Part shown: positions 50,452 to 59,290 of the stretch, one piece after another
How positions within the stretch are numbered: the first letter of the stretch is position 1
Layout: every line of letters starts with the position of its first letter
Origin: Gracilaria vermiculophylla
Taxonomy: Eukaryota; Rhodophyta; Florideophyceae; Gracilariales; Gracilariaceae
Assembly (NCBI GenBank): GCA_019155205.2
Contig: JAHNZQ020000181.1
Location: forward strand, 1,748,662-1,812,661
Direction of reading: 5' to 3'
Length of the DNA: 64,000 nt
Translations under genes and position numbers: made by a program
The notes under the pieces: model-generated
What the model saw: only the letters and a program-made list of their open reading frames with translations
What the model was told of the DNA's origin: nothing
The model's database searches: none

Positions 50452-50990
50452 ACGTGTCGCGCCGCCGGCTGCTGACGCTGTCCGCCGCCGCCGCCGCCGC
50501 CGCCGCGCTGGCGGCGCCGTTCCCGCCGCCGCGCGTCGAGGCGCTCAGCAAGCGCCGCATCGTGGCCAAGGCGGGGCCGCTGGTGCAACTGCCGTCGGGC
50601 GTGTCGTACCGCGACGTGACCGTGGGCACGGGCTTCGTCCCGCGCGACGGCGACACCGTCGCCATCCACTACTCGCTCTTCTACAACGACCTCGAGGTCG
50701 AGAGCAGCCGCGAGAGCCAGGGGTTGGCCGCCAGCCCGCTCGGCTTCACCTATGGCGCCACCTCGGGCCCCGGCAGCGTCATGCGCGGCGTCAACGTCGG
50801 CATGCAGGGCATGAAGGTCGGCGGCCTGCGCCTCATCACCGTGCCGCCCGAGCTCGCCTTCGGCGCCCGCGGCAAGGCCCCGCTCATCCCCGCCAACTCC
50901 ACCGTCGACTTTGCCGTGTCGCTGCTGTCGTGCAAGCGCGCCGGCACCAACCCCAACAGCGTCATCAACCCCAAGTCGCAGGCCTATTGA
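50304..50990 (+). CDS. FKBP-type peptidyl-prolyl isomerase, probably thylakoid lumen
   Basis: Peptidyl-prolyl cis-trans isomerase. From ATG 50304 the protein has 228 residues. Residues 1-50 are basic and Ala/Pro-rich, like a plastid transit peptide. They are followed by a twin-arginine signal: [20 protein letters not shown] (52-71) has the RR pair, a hydrophobic Ala core and a possible signal peptidase site after VEA (about 80). Such bipartite signals are typical of lumenal FKBPs in plants and algae. The FKBP domain (about 88-215) has SYRDVTVGTGFVPRDGDTVA, the IHYSLF segment, FTYGATSGPGSVMRGVNVGM and LITVPPELAFGARGKAPLIP. The active-site aromatic residues are partly changed, as is common in lumenal members. 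The open frame before 50304 reads through the octamer array and is rejected. Confidence 0.85.
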
Positions 50991-51492
50991 CTACACACGC
51001 GCTCCTTTTTGTTTTTTTCTTCCTCCTTCACAACCCTTCCCGCCGCGCGTCTGCGTCTGCGTCAAATGCACTTTTTCCCGCTTTCTTGCTCAACGCCCGC
51101 ACCTCTCTCTCTCTCTCGCTCTCTCTCTCTCTACGCAACCGTCACCGTTCGTACCCCCCAAAATTTTATACATGGTAAACGCCCGACCGCCTGTTCCCCG
51201 CCTGCGGCTGACACCGTCACGTCGACCCTCACCTCGCCCTCTTTGTCCGTTTGCTACGCAATGCAATGCATCCCCTGTGCACCATGCTCCCCCTTGCCAG
51301 CCTTCATTTCCGTGCGAGAGGCGTGCAATGCATTCGTCCTCCCGCCTCCGCCTGCTCCCCCGCCCCTTGCTATAAAGCTGCCCCAGCGCTCAGCCCCGCC
51401 ACCCGCCGCGCCCGCCACCTGCGCCTTGCACCCGCCCGCCGCCGCACCGCCCCGCCCCGTCCCCCCGCCGCGCCCGCCCCGCCTCCACCACC
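50991..51492. other. Spacer between FKBP and the GT61-like gene
   Basis: Contains a CT-rich microsatellite at about 51105-51134 (alternating CT units) and otherwise pyrimidine-rich 5' untranslated sequence. No gene recognised. Confidence 0.5.
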
Positions 51493-53418
51493 ATGCCCTC
51501 GGTTCGACAGCCGCCCACCAGCAAGCGCCGCCGCTCGGCGGAGAAGAGCGCCCGCCGCTTTTCGCTCAAGGACTCTCGCAAGCAGCCCATTCTGCCCACG
51601 TCCCACGCCGCCGCCCGCAAGCCCGCCTCCGCCCTCACCGTCGTGCGCGTAGTGGCCGCGGCCGCCGTCGCCCTGCTCGTCTTCTCGGCCTTCTCCATGC
51701 TGCGCCGCATGCGCCCTTCGCGCCCGTTCGCCCCGCCGCTCCCGCGCGTCGGCGCGCTTGTGCGCGCCGTCGACGACACCGGCCCCGAAGCCGACGCCCA
51801 GCCCGACGCCCACAGCAAGCCCCCCGACGGCGCCGAGGCGCCGCGCGGCCTCGCGGAACAGCACGCAGCCGCAAACGCCGACGTCGACGCGCCGCCTGCC
51901 AGCGACGCTCGCCCCGATAGCGACGGCCCGCACGAGCAAAAGCCCGTCGCCACAGCGCCGCATGCCGCGCTCCACGAGCTACGCCAACAACCAGTGTCCA
52001 TGGAGGAGCCGAACGAGGGCATACAGTGGTACACTCGCAGCGACTACATGGACGGCAATCGCCCCATGTGCCGCGTGAGCAAGCCGTACCTGCTGAGCAA
52101 TGGCACCATACTGGTGCCGGCGTGGATGGCAAACTACCAAAAGCTTCTCGATCGGTGCGGACTCGGAAAACACGGCTTCTACCCGCTGACGGGGCCCGAA
52201 GGCCTGCACAACGTGGAAACGATTGACGCCGACTTTGCTCTCACAATCCACCCGGAACGCTTTCAGGAGCCCACGCATGTGCCGGCGGTCTTTCTCACAG
52301 AACACCTTCTCAAATCCAGTTTCCTCTTCGACGTGTTCGGGGGGACAGCGAGCGTCCCTGACGGCGTCACTGAACATTATTGCTACACGACGGCCTCGGA
52401 GTCCAAATGTGAGCAGCCCAGACCGGCGAGAGCTGGCATGAAACCAGCCATATTTGTTCCTCGTCGCATCGAGAATGCACCTTCCGACTCGTGGTCTCGA
52501 AAGTACGTAGACATGTTCGGCATCGCCCACGGCCATGGACAAGGAGTTGTTCATCTGAACACGTCTTCACTCCTCAACAAGGAGCACGAGGGACAGAGCG
52601 ACAACGTCTATGGAACTCGATTCAGAACCATTATGGTTACTCCCGGAATGTTCCGCCACTTGCCGGATGGCAGTCTAGGCCACGGCAGTCTCTTCTCCCA
52701 CAAAAACGGTATCGACAAGTCTTCCAATCAAAAGGGCTCCGAGGCATGCTCGGTGGCCATCGGGATCGCAACTGGAAAGGACACCGCGTCCCACGGGATG
52801 GAAGGCGCTTCGGATCTCAAGGATAAGATCGAGGAGCTTGCCAAGTACGCCATGCCTGAAGCCTCCATCGACGTCAAGACTGTTGACATCGGGCCAGAGG
52901 TCGATTTGGATTCCCATATCAAGGAGATGCAGACATTGGACCTGTTCGTGGCTGGAAGTGGAGACGATATGAGCAGTATCGGGTTTCTACGTTCGCGATC
53001 CACAGCAGTGGAGCTTATGCCCTTTGCACTCCAACCAGTTGTCCATAAGAATCTCGCGAGGATTCTTGGAATTCACTACGAAAGCTTCAGAAGCAAGCCA
53101 AATGACGACGATTTCAAGAGATGTATCGATGGGGAGATCTTTAGTCTGCGCAAAAGGGGGCAACTTGATTTAACTGGAAAACCAGATTGGTTTCAACCGT
53201 TGATGAAAGCCTGGGATGAAGCAGTGAGACAGTACGCTCTCTCAGGTTCCTCGGACTTTGATATTATAAGTGCCGATAAAACAGTGAACAATTATCACTC
53301 ACGAGCGTGCGCGCTAAAGCAGCGTATTGAGATTGCAGTAGACGACATCGCGAGAAGGATAATCAACACCGTCAAAGAATCGTGCTCGACACCTCAAACA
53401 CAGGGGAGTGACCAATGA
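51493..53418 (+). CDS. GT61-like type II membrane glycosyltransferase (tentative)
   Basis: From ATG 51493 the 641-residue protein has a basic N-terminus, one membrane segment (about 48-68, VVRVVAAAAVALLVFSAFSM) and a large lumenal part, the layout of a Golgi type II enzyme. The C-terminal domain (about 280-600) recalls the DUF563/GT61 fold: MQTLDLFVAGSGDDMSSIGF followed by TAVELMPFALQPVVHKNLAR and LGIHYESFRS occupies the position of the usual GAHGAGLTN...IEIFP...LGL motif. Here AGSGDDMS replaces GAHGAGLT, so activity is uncertain. The stem region (about 75-170) is Pro/Ala/Asp-rich. Codon and base composition switch within this gene, from GC-rich in the first about 450 bases to balanced afterwards. 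Specificity cannot be stated. Confidence 0.6.
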   Translation: MPSVRQPPTSKRRRSAEKSARRFSLKDSRKQPILPTSHAAARKPASALTVVRVVAAAAVALLVFSAFSMLRRMRPSRPFAPPLPRVGALVRAVDDTGPEADAQPDAHSKPPDGAEAPRGLAEQHAAANADVDAPPASDARPDSDGPHEQKPVATAPHAALHELRQQPVSMEEPNEGIQWYTRSDYMDGNRPMCRVSKPYLLSNGTILVPAWMANYQKLLDRCGLGKHGFYPLTGPEGLHNVETIDADFALTIHPERFQEPTHVPAVFLTEHLLKSSFLFDVFGGTASVPDGVTEHYCYTTASESKCEQPRPARAGMKPAIFVPRRIENAPSDSWSRKYVDMFGIAHGHGQGVVHLNTSSLLNKEHEGQSDNVYGTRFRTIMVTPGMFRHLPDGSLGHGSLFSHKNGIDKSSNQKGSEACSVAIGIATGKDTASHGMEGASDLKDKIEELAKYAMPEASIDVKTVDIGPEVDLDSHIKEMQTLDLFVAGSGDDMSSIGFLRSRSTAVELMPFALQPVVHKNLARILGIHYESFRSKPNDDDFKRCIDGEIFSLRKRGQLDLTGKPDWFQPLMKAWDEAVRQYALSGSSDFDIISADKTVNNYHSRACALKQRIEIAVDDIARRIINTVKESCSTPQTQGSDQ

Positions 53419-53473
53419 GGAAAATGTCCCGGAATGGTCTCAAACAGTGCTCGGGCGACATCCATTGGATTTT

Positions 53474-55041
53474 TTACCACCGTCTCAGAAGCGTTGTAAC
53501 CATCTTAAATGTTTCAAAAATGCCTCCTCTTCTCGCATTTTCAGTTTCTTCTCCGCGTGCAACAACGTATACAGCTCTCCACGATCCCATCAAAACGAAT
53601 GTTGCAACTAGAGATATAACTGCAAAGGCAGCGGGGGGTACATGATCTGTAAGGACACCTGTGGGATCAGCAATACATCCGCAGAAAGTACGATAACGAT
53701 TAGAATTAGAATCTGAACAAAAAGCACATGAAGAACTTTCCATAACTTACCTCTAAGACCAATGCCCATGGGCATCGCAATTGCCCAAGCTCTTAGAAAG
53801 TACTTGAGCGTGTCGGATAGATTGGCAGTAGCCGCCCTGGTATAAGCGCCAAGCAGAGGGGATGTGACAAACCACGCAGAAAGGAAAGGTGCAGCTGTCT
53901 TCAGAACGCCAACATCAAATGACGTCATGCCGTGGGAATAGCGGCCTATGTAGGCAAACGTTATCAGTGCAGCAGTGTCACCAATCACGAGGTCAAGACG
54001 ACGGCCCAAGTCGGCATAACTTGACGTTCCTGCGAATCCAGGAACATCCACTGTGGCCTGACCACTCCAATTGACGTCTTCATCGCGTAGCACACCACGT
54101 TCGTAGGCTTCTTCAGCACGTCTAACAAATTCTGCAACCGGCATGTACTGGGAAGAACTTGTAGAGGTGCTACCATATCCTACCGTATCGCCTGATTCGA
54201 TATCCTTCTTCGCAGAAGCAACGGAAGAGTCTATAATTGTGCTCAAATCTTCAAAGACTGCATCTTTGCTGCGATTCCCATTCACTTTGTTCAAAACTGC
54301 ACCGTAGTGATTGTTGATGGACTGGGCATGTGTGTAGTACGTCTTGAGGCGTACTCTTGCCTTTTCTTCAGTGTCATCCGAGCGCTGTACGAGGCGGGCC
54401 GCTACTTGTGGATCTGTTGGCGGGCTAAAGGTCATGTGATAAATTTTTCCAGTTTGCGGGTCAGAACGGCGTCCGACAACGCGTTCAATGAGCACATCGT
54501 CCTCCACTTCAAGCACAATTACTGCCGTGGGGTGTATACCGACGTCGTCCAGAGCTTGAGCTTGGACGGCTGTTCGTGGAAACCCGTCCAGCAACCATCC
54601 CTTTTCGACGCAGTCCGGTTGGGTAATTCGCTCTCGTAACATGGAAATAACGAGATCATCTGGAACCAGCTCGCCCGAATCCATGTAGGATTTGGCTTTC
54701 AGACCCAACATTGATGCGTTCCGCACTGCCGCTCGCAACATATCCCCAGTAGAGATATGAACGACTCCATACTTTTCCACAATGAACTCGCACTGTGTCC
54801 CCTTTCCAGAAGCCGGAGCACCCGAAATTAGGATCTTGGGAGTCGGGGTGACAGTCATGGATGTGCAAAAGGGTGATTTGACTACTAGAGGCGGCGTTCC
54901 TCGCGGACGAAGGGCGTGGGACCAGGATTGGGCTCGGGGATTTGGTCGGGGAAGGAACTTTGTAGAGCTCAGGCTGCGAGCAACTCTCGGTTCGGAACGA
55001 CGCACACAACTGGGCTGGGCAAAAGGGGCAACGAAGGCCAT
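53474..55041 (-). CDS. Adenylate kinase fused to a DUF3054 membrane domain, plastid-type transit peptide
   Basis: Catalyses ATP + AMP to 2 ADP. I assemble join(55041..53751, 53658..53474) on the minus strand, 491 residues. The N-terminus MAFVAPFAQPSCVRRSEPRV has an early Phe and basic/Ser residues, like red-algal or glaucophyte transit peptides. The kinase domain follows (about 69-285): P-loop GAPASGKGTQ (74-83), STGDMLR, GWLLDGFPRT and a long LID (about 188-224, YHMTFSPPTD), i.e. a long-form Adk. After a Ser/Thr linker, a DUF3054-type domain (about 343-480) with three to four membrane segments begins LDLVIGDTAALITFAYIGRY and ends, after splicing, PPAAFAVISLVATFVLMGSW. The intron (53750-53659, GTAAGT...CAG) is phase 1. 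Without splicing the frame would end in a non-conserved tail. Confidence 0.9.
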
Positions 55042-55875
55042 CAGTGACGCTTGCAAAGATTTTGGTTCGCCACCAAGCCGGAGAATCCGCGGATTCTGCC
55101 GCGATGTTCGGATTGGCGGTGAGGACAAGCTGTTGGCGTTGTGACAGTGTCTGTGTGTTGAGTACCAAAAGTGCATAAACGATGGTGGGAGAAGTGCTTC
55201 TTGAGTCACCGGCATATACACTTTGCGATAGACTGCGTGGACCTGTATCTACGTGGGCGGTGTGGAGGTCATACTTGACACCCCAATGAGGGCCACCGCA
55301 CCCTTACGGCACGGAGCTCAATCGGTCGCGTCCGCCACACCTGTGCATAAGCCCCACTGACATTTGGAGGGTATGAAGACCGCCGGGGCTCGGTTTCTGG
55401 GTAGTGCTCTGACCCCGCTTCCAAAAGCTAATCAGAAACTGACGCGGAATGCTGACCGACTTATGGAGTGCACATACATCTCCGTGTAACTGACGTCTGA
55501 CATTTGTGCCTACACCCTCAGTGCTGCATCAGTCACTGACGATCACATGCGTTTTTACCATTCGTATTCGGAATTCTCACGTTCGCAAGCACTCCGGCTC
55601 TCGGAGGCTCGCGCTTGTTATTCGATGTCAAGTATCGCAATACAATAATATCAGCTTCGGTAACGTGGGACAAACTTGTTATTGCATCTGATGAAAGTGA
55701 ACAAATCGTCGTTCGCAACCCTTGCATCAAGATTACTTTCGAGCATCTGTCAAGCTCGCTCCATGCTTGAGGCAAACGAAGATTTCGAACAGCCTTCGAT
55801 GAATTTACCGTCAATCTTTGATGGTTGCAACCCACTAGTCTCGTGAACGTTCTTGTTTGTGTTTGACTTCAGGCT
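55042..55875. other. Divergent region between adenylate kinase-DUF3054 and FAN1
   Basis: Shared promoter region. The kinase frame remains open leftward past its ATG to 55221 without any conserved residues, so I place that part in the 5' untranslated region. No RNA gene or repeat recognised. Confidence 0.5.
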
Positions 55876-58800
55876 ATGGAAGAGGATGACCTCTTACTTT
55901 CAAGCCAACTAGCCTTTTCTGATGAGCCTGCAGGTGATGAAACTGCCCCCGTCCCAAGCACGCCGGCAAAGAGACTTGGGAATGATATCGAGAAACATGG
56001 TACTGCATCTGTTTCTTTGCAGCAAAAAACAACCAAGAGACTCCGGTCTCAAAGTTCCGGCCATAAGAAGAAACACCGCAATCAAGACGTCCATGTGCAC
56101 CGTTCTCCCGCTCTTTCAAAGGTCTCTTCATACCGCAGGAATCCAGAAACATCTCTCGTTCTTCCTGAACCGATTTCCTTCTTTCTTCTAGACGAATATT
56201 CACTCGACCCTTCCATTAATTGTAGTCCCCGTCCCAATGCATCCAAGTCCTGCACGAATGAGGGCGATAACTCGACAGAAAATCTTAACTCGTCTGCGGC
56301 GCCCACACTCTACACGGCATGTCTAAATTCACAGGGACCGCATCGTGCAATCCAGACTCCAGACATCATGTCCGCAAAAAGCGTTTTGAAACCCACTTCC
56401 ACACAAATACCACAGCTTCGAAAGTCGGCCGCTATCGACTCCATGTCCTCAATTGTTCTAAAGATTGATGAAATCCCATCACCTCCTGTGTTTACCTCGG
56501 ATGAAGATGAGATACGTCCCTTGGTGGACAAACTTGAATCGGCTCCAGCCAGCAAAATTCCTGAAGCCGAAGAACAATATGTGGTCAAGAGAGAATTTCA
56601 GGCCGTCGCGGATGGGTTAGCTCAATGCACCGACGATGGGTCGGACAGCAACCGGAAACCTATCAGATTTGTTGAGGATACTGGAGCACCACCACCAAAC
56701 TCCCGAAATAGCTCGTATTTCTCATTTTCAAGGTTTCCTTCAACAACAGTGGGTATTTCTGCAGAAAGAGAGCCATCAACCCTTCATGAACAGGAAACGC
56801 CCCATGAAAGCGTTGAGGTCAAATCTGGCAAAAAATACTATCTCAGAGCTTTTGACTATGTTGTAAGAGAAGTTCTCACCAGATACCAGCACGTACTCAG
56901 TGAAGATGAATGTAGGATTGTCACTCTTATTAAAAATGGAATTTCACTCGATGCTAAAGCGCTCTTCGTCAGGATGTATAGACGAAAACAACCACAATGG
57001 TACAGAGTTGCAGCTTTGGAAGACTCCTACAATTCAGAATTTGACGTGCCTGCAGCCGTTGAAGAACTTTGCCGGAAGAGAATTCTCGTGTCAAGCGAAT
57101 ACGTAGCCAAAGGTTCCGAAATCGCTGCTTGTGTGTTGGCTCGAGATATCCTCACCACTCTGAATGTGGATGAGATAAAAAAGCTGTGCGGTTGCTTGGT
57201 TGATTGTAAGAAACTGAAGAGACTTCCGCGGAAGAAGTTGATTCCCGCCTTAAAGAACATGCTTCTAAGTTCACATGGCGGGAAGAAATCCAGAGGACGA
57301 GCCCAGCAAATGACACTGACTGGATTGACTCCAGCACAGATCTTTGCTCGCGCTGTGCTTAAGAAAGCTGGGCATTCTGTAAGGATCCCGGATCATGTAT
57401 TATCGTCATTAGAAAACGTACATTTTCTCTTCTTTCTTGAAGAGGGGCACGATTCTCCGAACGTCATTTTGGCGGATACCGGGAAGACAAAGTTTCCTGA
57501 TTATGAATGTCACATTAAGTCTAAGATCTTTCCATCAAGAAGAGCCTTCGAAGAGTACCGGATGGCAATATCACTTGAGCAGCAATTGGATCAGAAATTG
57601 GCCGAGAAATCATACGTGGAGGCAGCCAATTTAGGGAGCATAGCAGAACTAGAAGTTCGTGAATTCTTCGAAGCTCCTCACAGGAAAGATTACAATCCTC
57701 TCTTTGCGACGGAAAGCACAAGATCTGATGAACTTCGAAGCTATTGGGCTTCTTTGCTTGGTCGTGGAGGGCCAAGGTTGTCGGCTACACGGCGGGAGCA
57801 GGAGAAGGTTCAGATATTACATCAATTGCGGCATCCTTTCTTTCGACGGTACACGGCACAGTGGGTTTACGTTCGAGCGTGTTATCACTCTGTGCACGCC
57901 TTTGAATGCCTTAGAGAATATGAGAGTGCTGTAGAATTACTGAGGCTTTTGCTATCGACCTCGCTTGTTCCAAAACGAAGGGGAAAGTGTCTCAACAGGA
58001 TTACGATAAACCTTTTCAAGCATCTCGGCAAACCACAAGACGCATTGGACATCATCCTTAGCTCACTCAGCCCAAAGAAACAACGTCTGCATCTCGGAGA
58101 TAGGCTTGGGTTAGCTAAGAGGGGAGCAGCAATTCACAAGAAACTGGTCACAACCTACAGGACACGAAAGCCGATCAAAGAACCAATTGAGGAAGGTTTG
58201 TCAAATGTTTATGATAATCATAATACTGACTCAGATACTCACTCAGAGTTACCCGATACTATCGCCAATTCCTTGAACGAATCGAACGCGAAGATTAGGG
58301 TGCGAAAAATATATGGCAAATCCTTAAATGTGCAGATCAAGGAGAGTGAGGCCCAGAAAAACAGGGAAAGCAATGTATCCTTTGCTCCATGGCATCACAA
58401 TACGCTTGAATACAGTCGCGAATCTTCACTATCCGCTTCGTCACGCAATCTCTCTCTAAACAGTAGAGCTGTGTTTTCTAGCTTTCGAAAGAATGGCGGA
58501 GAATTATCTGTAGAAGAGTATTGTATGGAGTGGTATTTGGCCAAAGAAGGTTGGTCTGGGATTCACGACGAAGGGGGGTCAACTCGTTTTCTTTTTAGCC
58601 TCTTCATGTGGGAATCGGCACTTTTTGCATCTGTGCCTGATGTGTTCCATACCCCCTTCCAAGACAAGCCGTTGGATCTCTTTACCGAAGCGTTTTACGA
58701 TTTGAGAAGTGAGGTGATTGAAAACCGACTGCAAGAGATCAGTATTATGTCGCCTTCTGATATCTTTTCAGAAACCGAGGTTCGCTATGAGCGTTACAAC

Positions 58801-59214
58801 GGTACAAGGGCAATTGGTTGTGACTGGAACTCGTACACCGCCGCGAATCTTGCTACGATTGGGGCTGGGTTAGGTGGTTCAGTGCTCTCTCACTGCTTCA
58901 GGCTTTTTTGTCAGGACTACAGCTACTGGGGTGGGGGATTACCAGATCTTACACTATGGAAATCTTGTCCAGGCGACACGGCGGCTTTCAGAGTCATGTT
59001 AGTTGAAGTGAAGAGCGCACGGGATAATCTGTCAGAGCGTCAAAAGGCATGGTTACTTGAGGTACAAAGAGCAGGTGCGCCCTGCGAAGTTTGTAAGGTT
59101 GTTGAAAGAAGAACAACCGCTAATGCAGTGCAACTGGAAGAAACTAGATTAGATTCTGTTTGTATAGATGCTTTAAATGCCTCAAGTGTTGAACAGTTGA
59201 AGGAACAATCTTGA
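55876..59214 (+). CDS. FAN1: FAN1-type nuclease (VRR-NUC domain)
   Basis: Structure-specific nuclease for interstrand crosslink repair. From ATG 55876 the 1112-residue protein has a long disordered N-terminus (1-320), then a helical region (about 330-500, with YYLRAFDYVVREVLTRYQHV) and TPR-like helices (about 640-760, CYHSVHAFECLREYESAVEL and RRGKCLNRI). It ends with the VRR-NUC domain (about 985-1095). The catalytic pattern is clear: GGGLPDLTLW with the metal-binding Asp, then LVEVKSARDNLSERQKAWL with Glu and Lys (PD-x-ExK), and GAPCEVCKVVE after it. I could not find the N-terminal UBZ zinc finger of animal FAN1 in the first 300 residues. No intron is seen. It is convergent with topoisomerase II, 76 bases apart. 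Confidence 0.92.
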   Translation: MEEDDLLLSSQLAFSDEPAGDETAPVPSTPAKRLGNDIEKHGTASVSLQQKTTKRLRSQSSGHKKKHRNQDVHVHRSPALSKVSSYRRNPETSLVLPEPISFFLLDEYSLDPSINCSPRPNASKSCTNEGDNSTENLNSSAAPTLYTACLNSQGPHRAIQTPDIMSAKSVLKPTSTQIPQLRKSAAIDSMSSIVLKIDEIPSPPVFTSDEDEIRPLVDKLESAPASKIPEAEEQYVVKREFQAVADGLAQCTDDGSDSNRKPIRFVEDTGAPPPNSRNSSYFSFSRFPSTTVGISAEREPSTLHEQETPHESVEVKSGKKYYLRAFDYVVREVLTRYQHVLSEDECRIVTLIKNGISLDAKALFVRMYRRKQPQWYRVAALEDSYNSEFDVPAAVEELCRKRILVSSEYVAKGSEIAACVLARDILTTLNVDEIKKLCGCLVDCKKLKRLPRKKLIPALKNMLLSSHGGKKSRGRAQQMTLTGLTPAQIFARAVLKKAGHSVRIPDHVLSSLENVHFLFFLEEGHDSPNVILADTGKTKFPDYECHIKSKIFPSRRAFEEYRMAISLEQQLDQKLAEKSYVEAANLGSIAELEVREFFEAPHRKDYNPLFATESTRSDELRSYWASLLGRGGPRLSATRREQEKVQILHQLRHPFFRRYTAQWVYVRACYHSVHAFECLREYESAVELLRLLLSTSLVPKRRGKCLNRITINLFKHLGKPQDALDIILSSLSPKKQRLHLGDRLGLAKRGAAIHKKLVTTYRTRKPIKEPIEEGLSNVYDNHNTDSDTHSELPDTIANSLNESNAKIRVRKIYGKSLNVQIKESEAQKNRESNVSFAPWHHNTLEYSRESSLSASSRNLSLNSRAVFSSFRKNGGELSVEEYCMEWYLAKEGWSGIHDEGGSTRFLFSLFMWESALFASVPDVFHTPFQDKPLDLFTEAFYDLRSEVIENRLQEISIMSPSDIFSETEVRYERYNGTRAIGCDWNSYTAANLATIGAGLGGSVLSHCFRLFCQDYSYWGGGLPDLTLWKSCPGDTAAFRVMLVEVKSARDNLSERQKAWLLEVQRAGAPCEVCKVVERRTTANAVQLEETRLDSVCIDALNASSVEQLKEQS

Positions 59215-59290
59215 TAGAACATGTACATGTATCATAATCACCACACGCCCGATAATTCCCAATAATCTTACCACTTAGTTTTAACTTATT

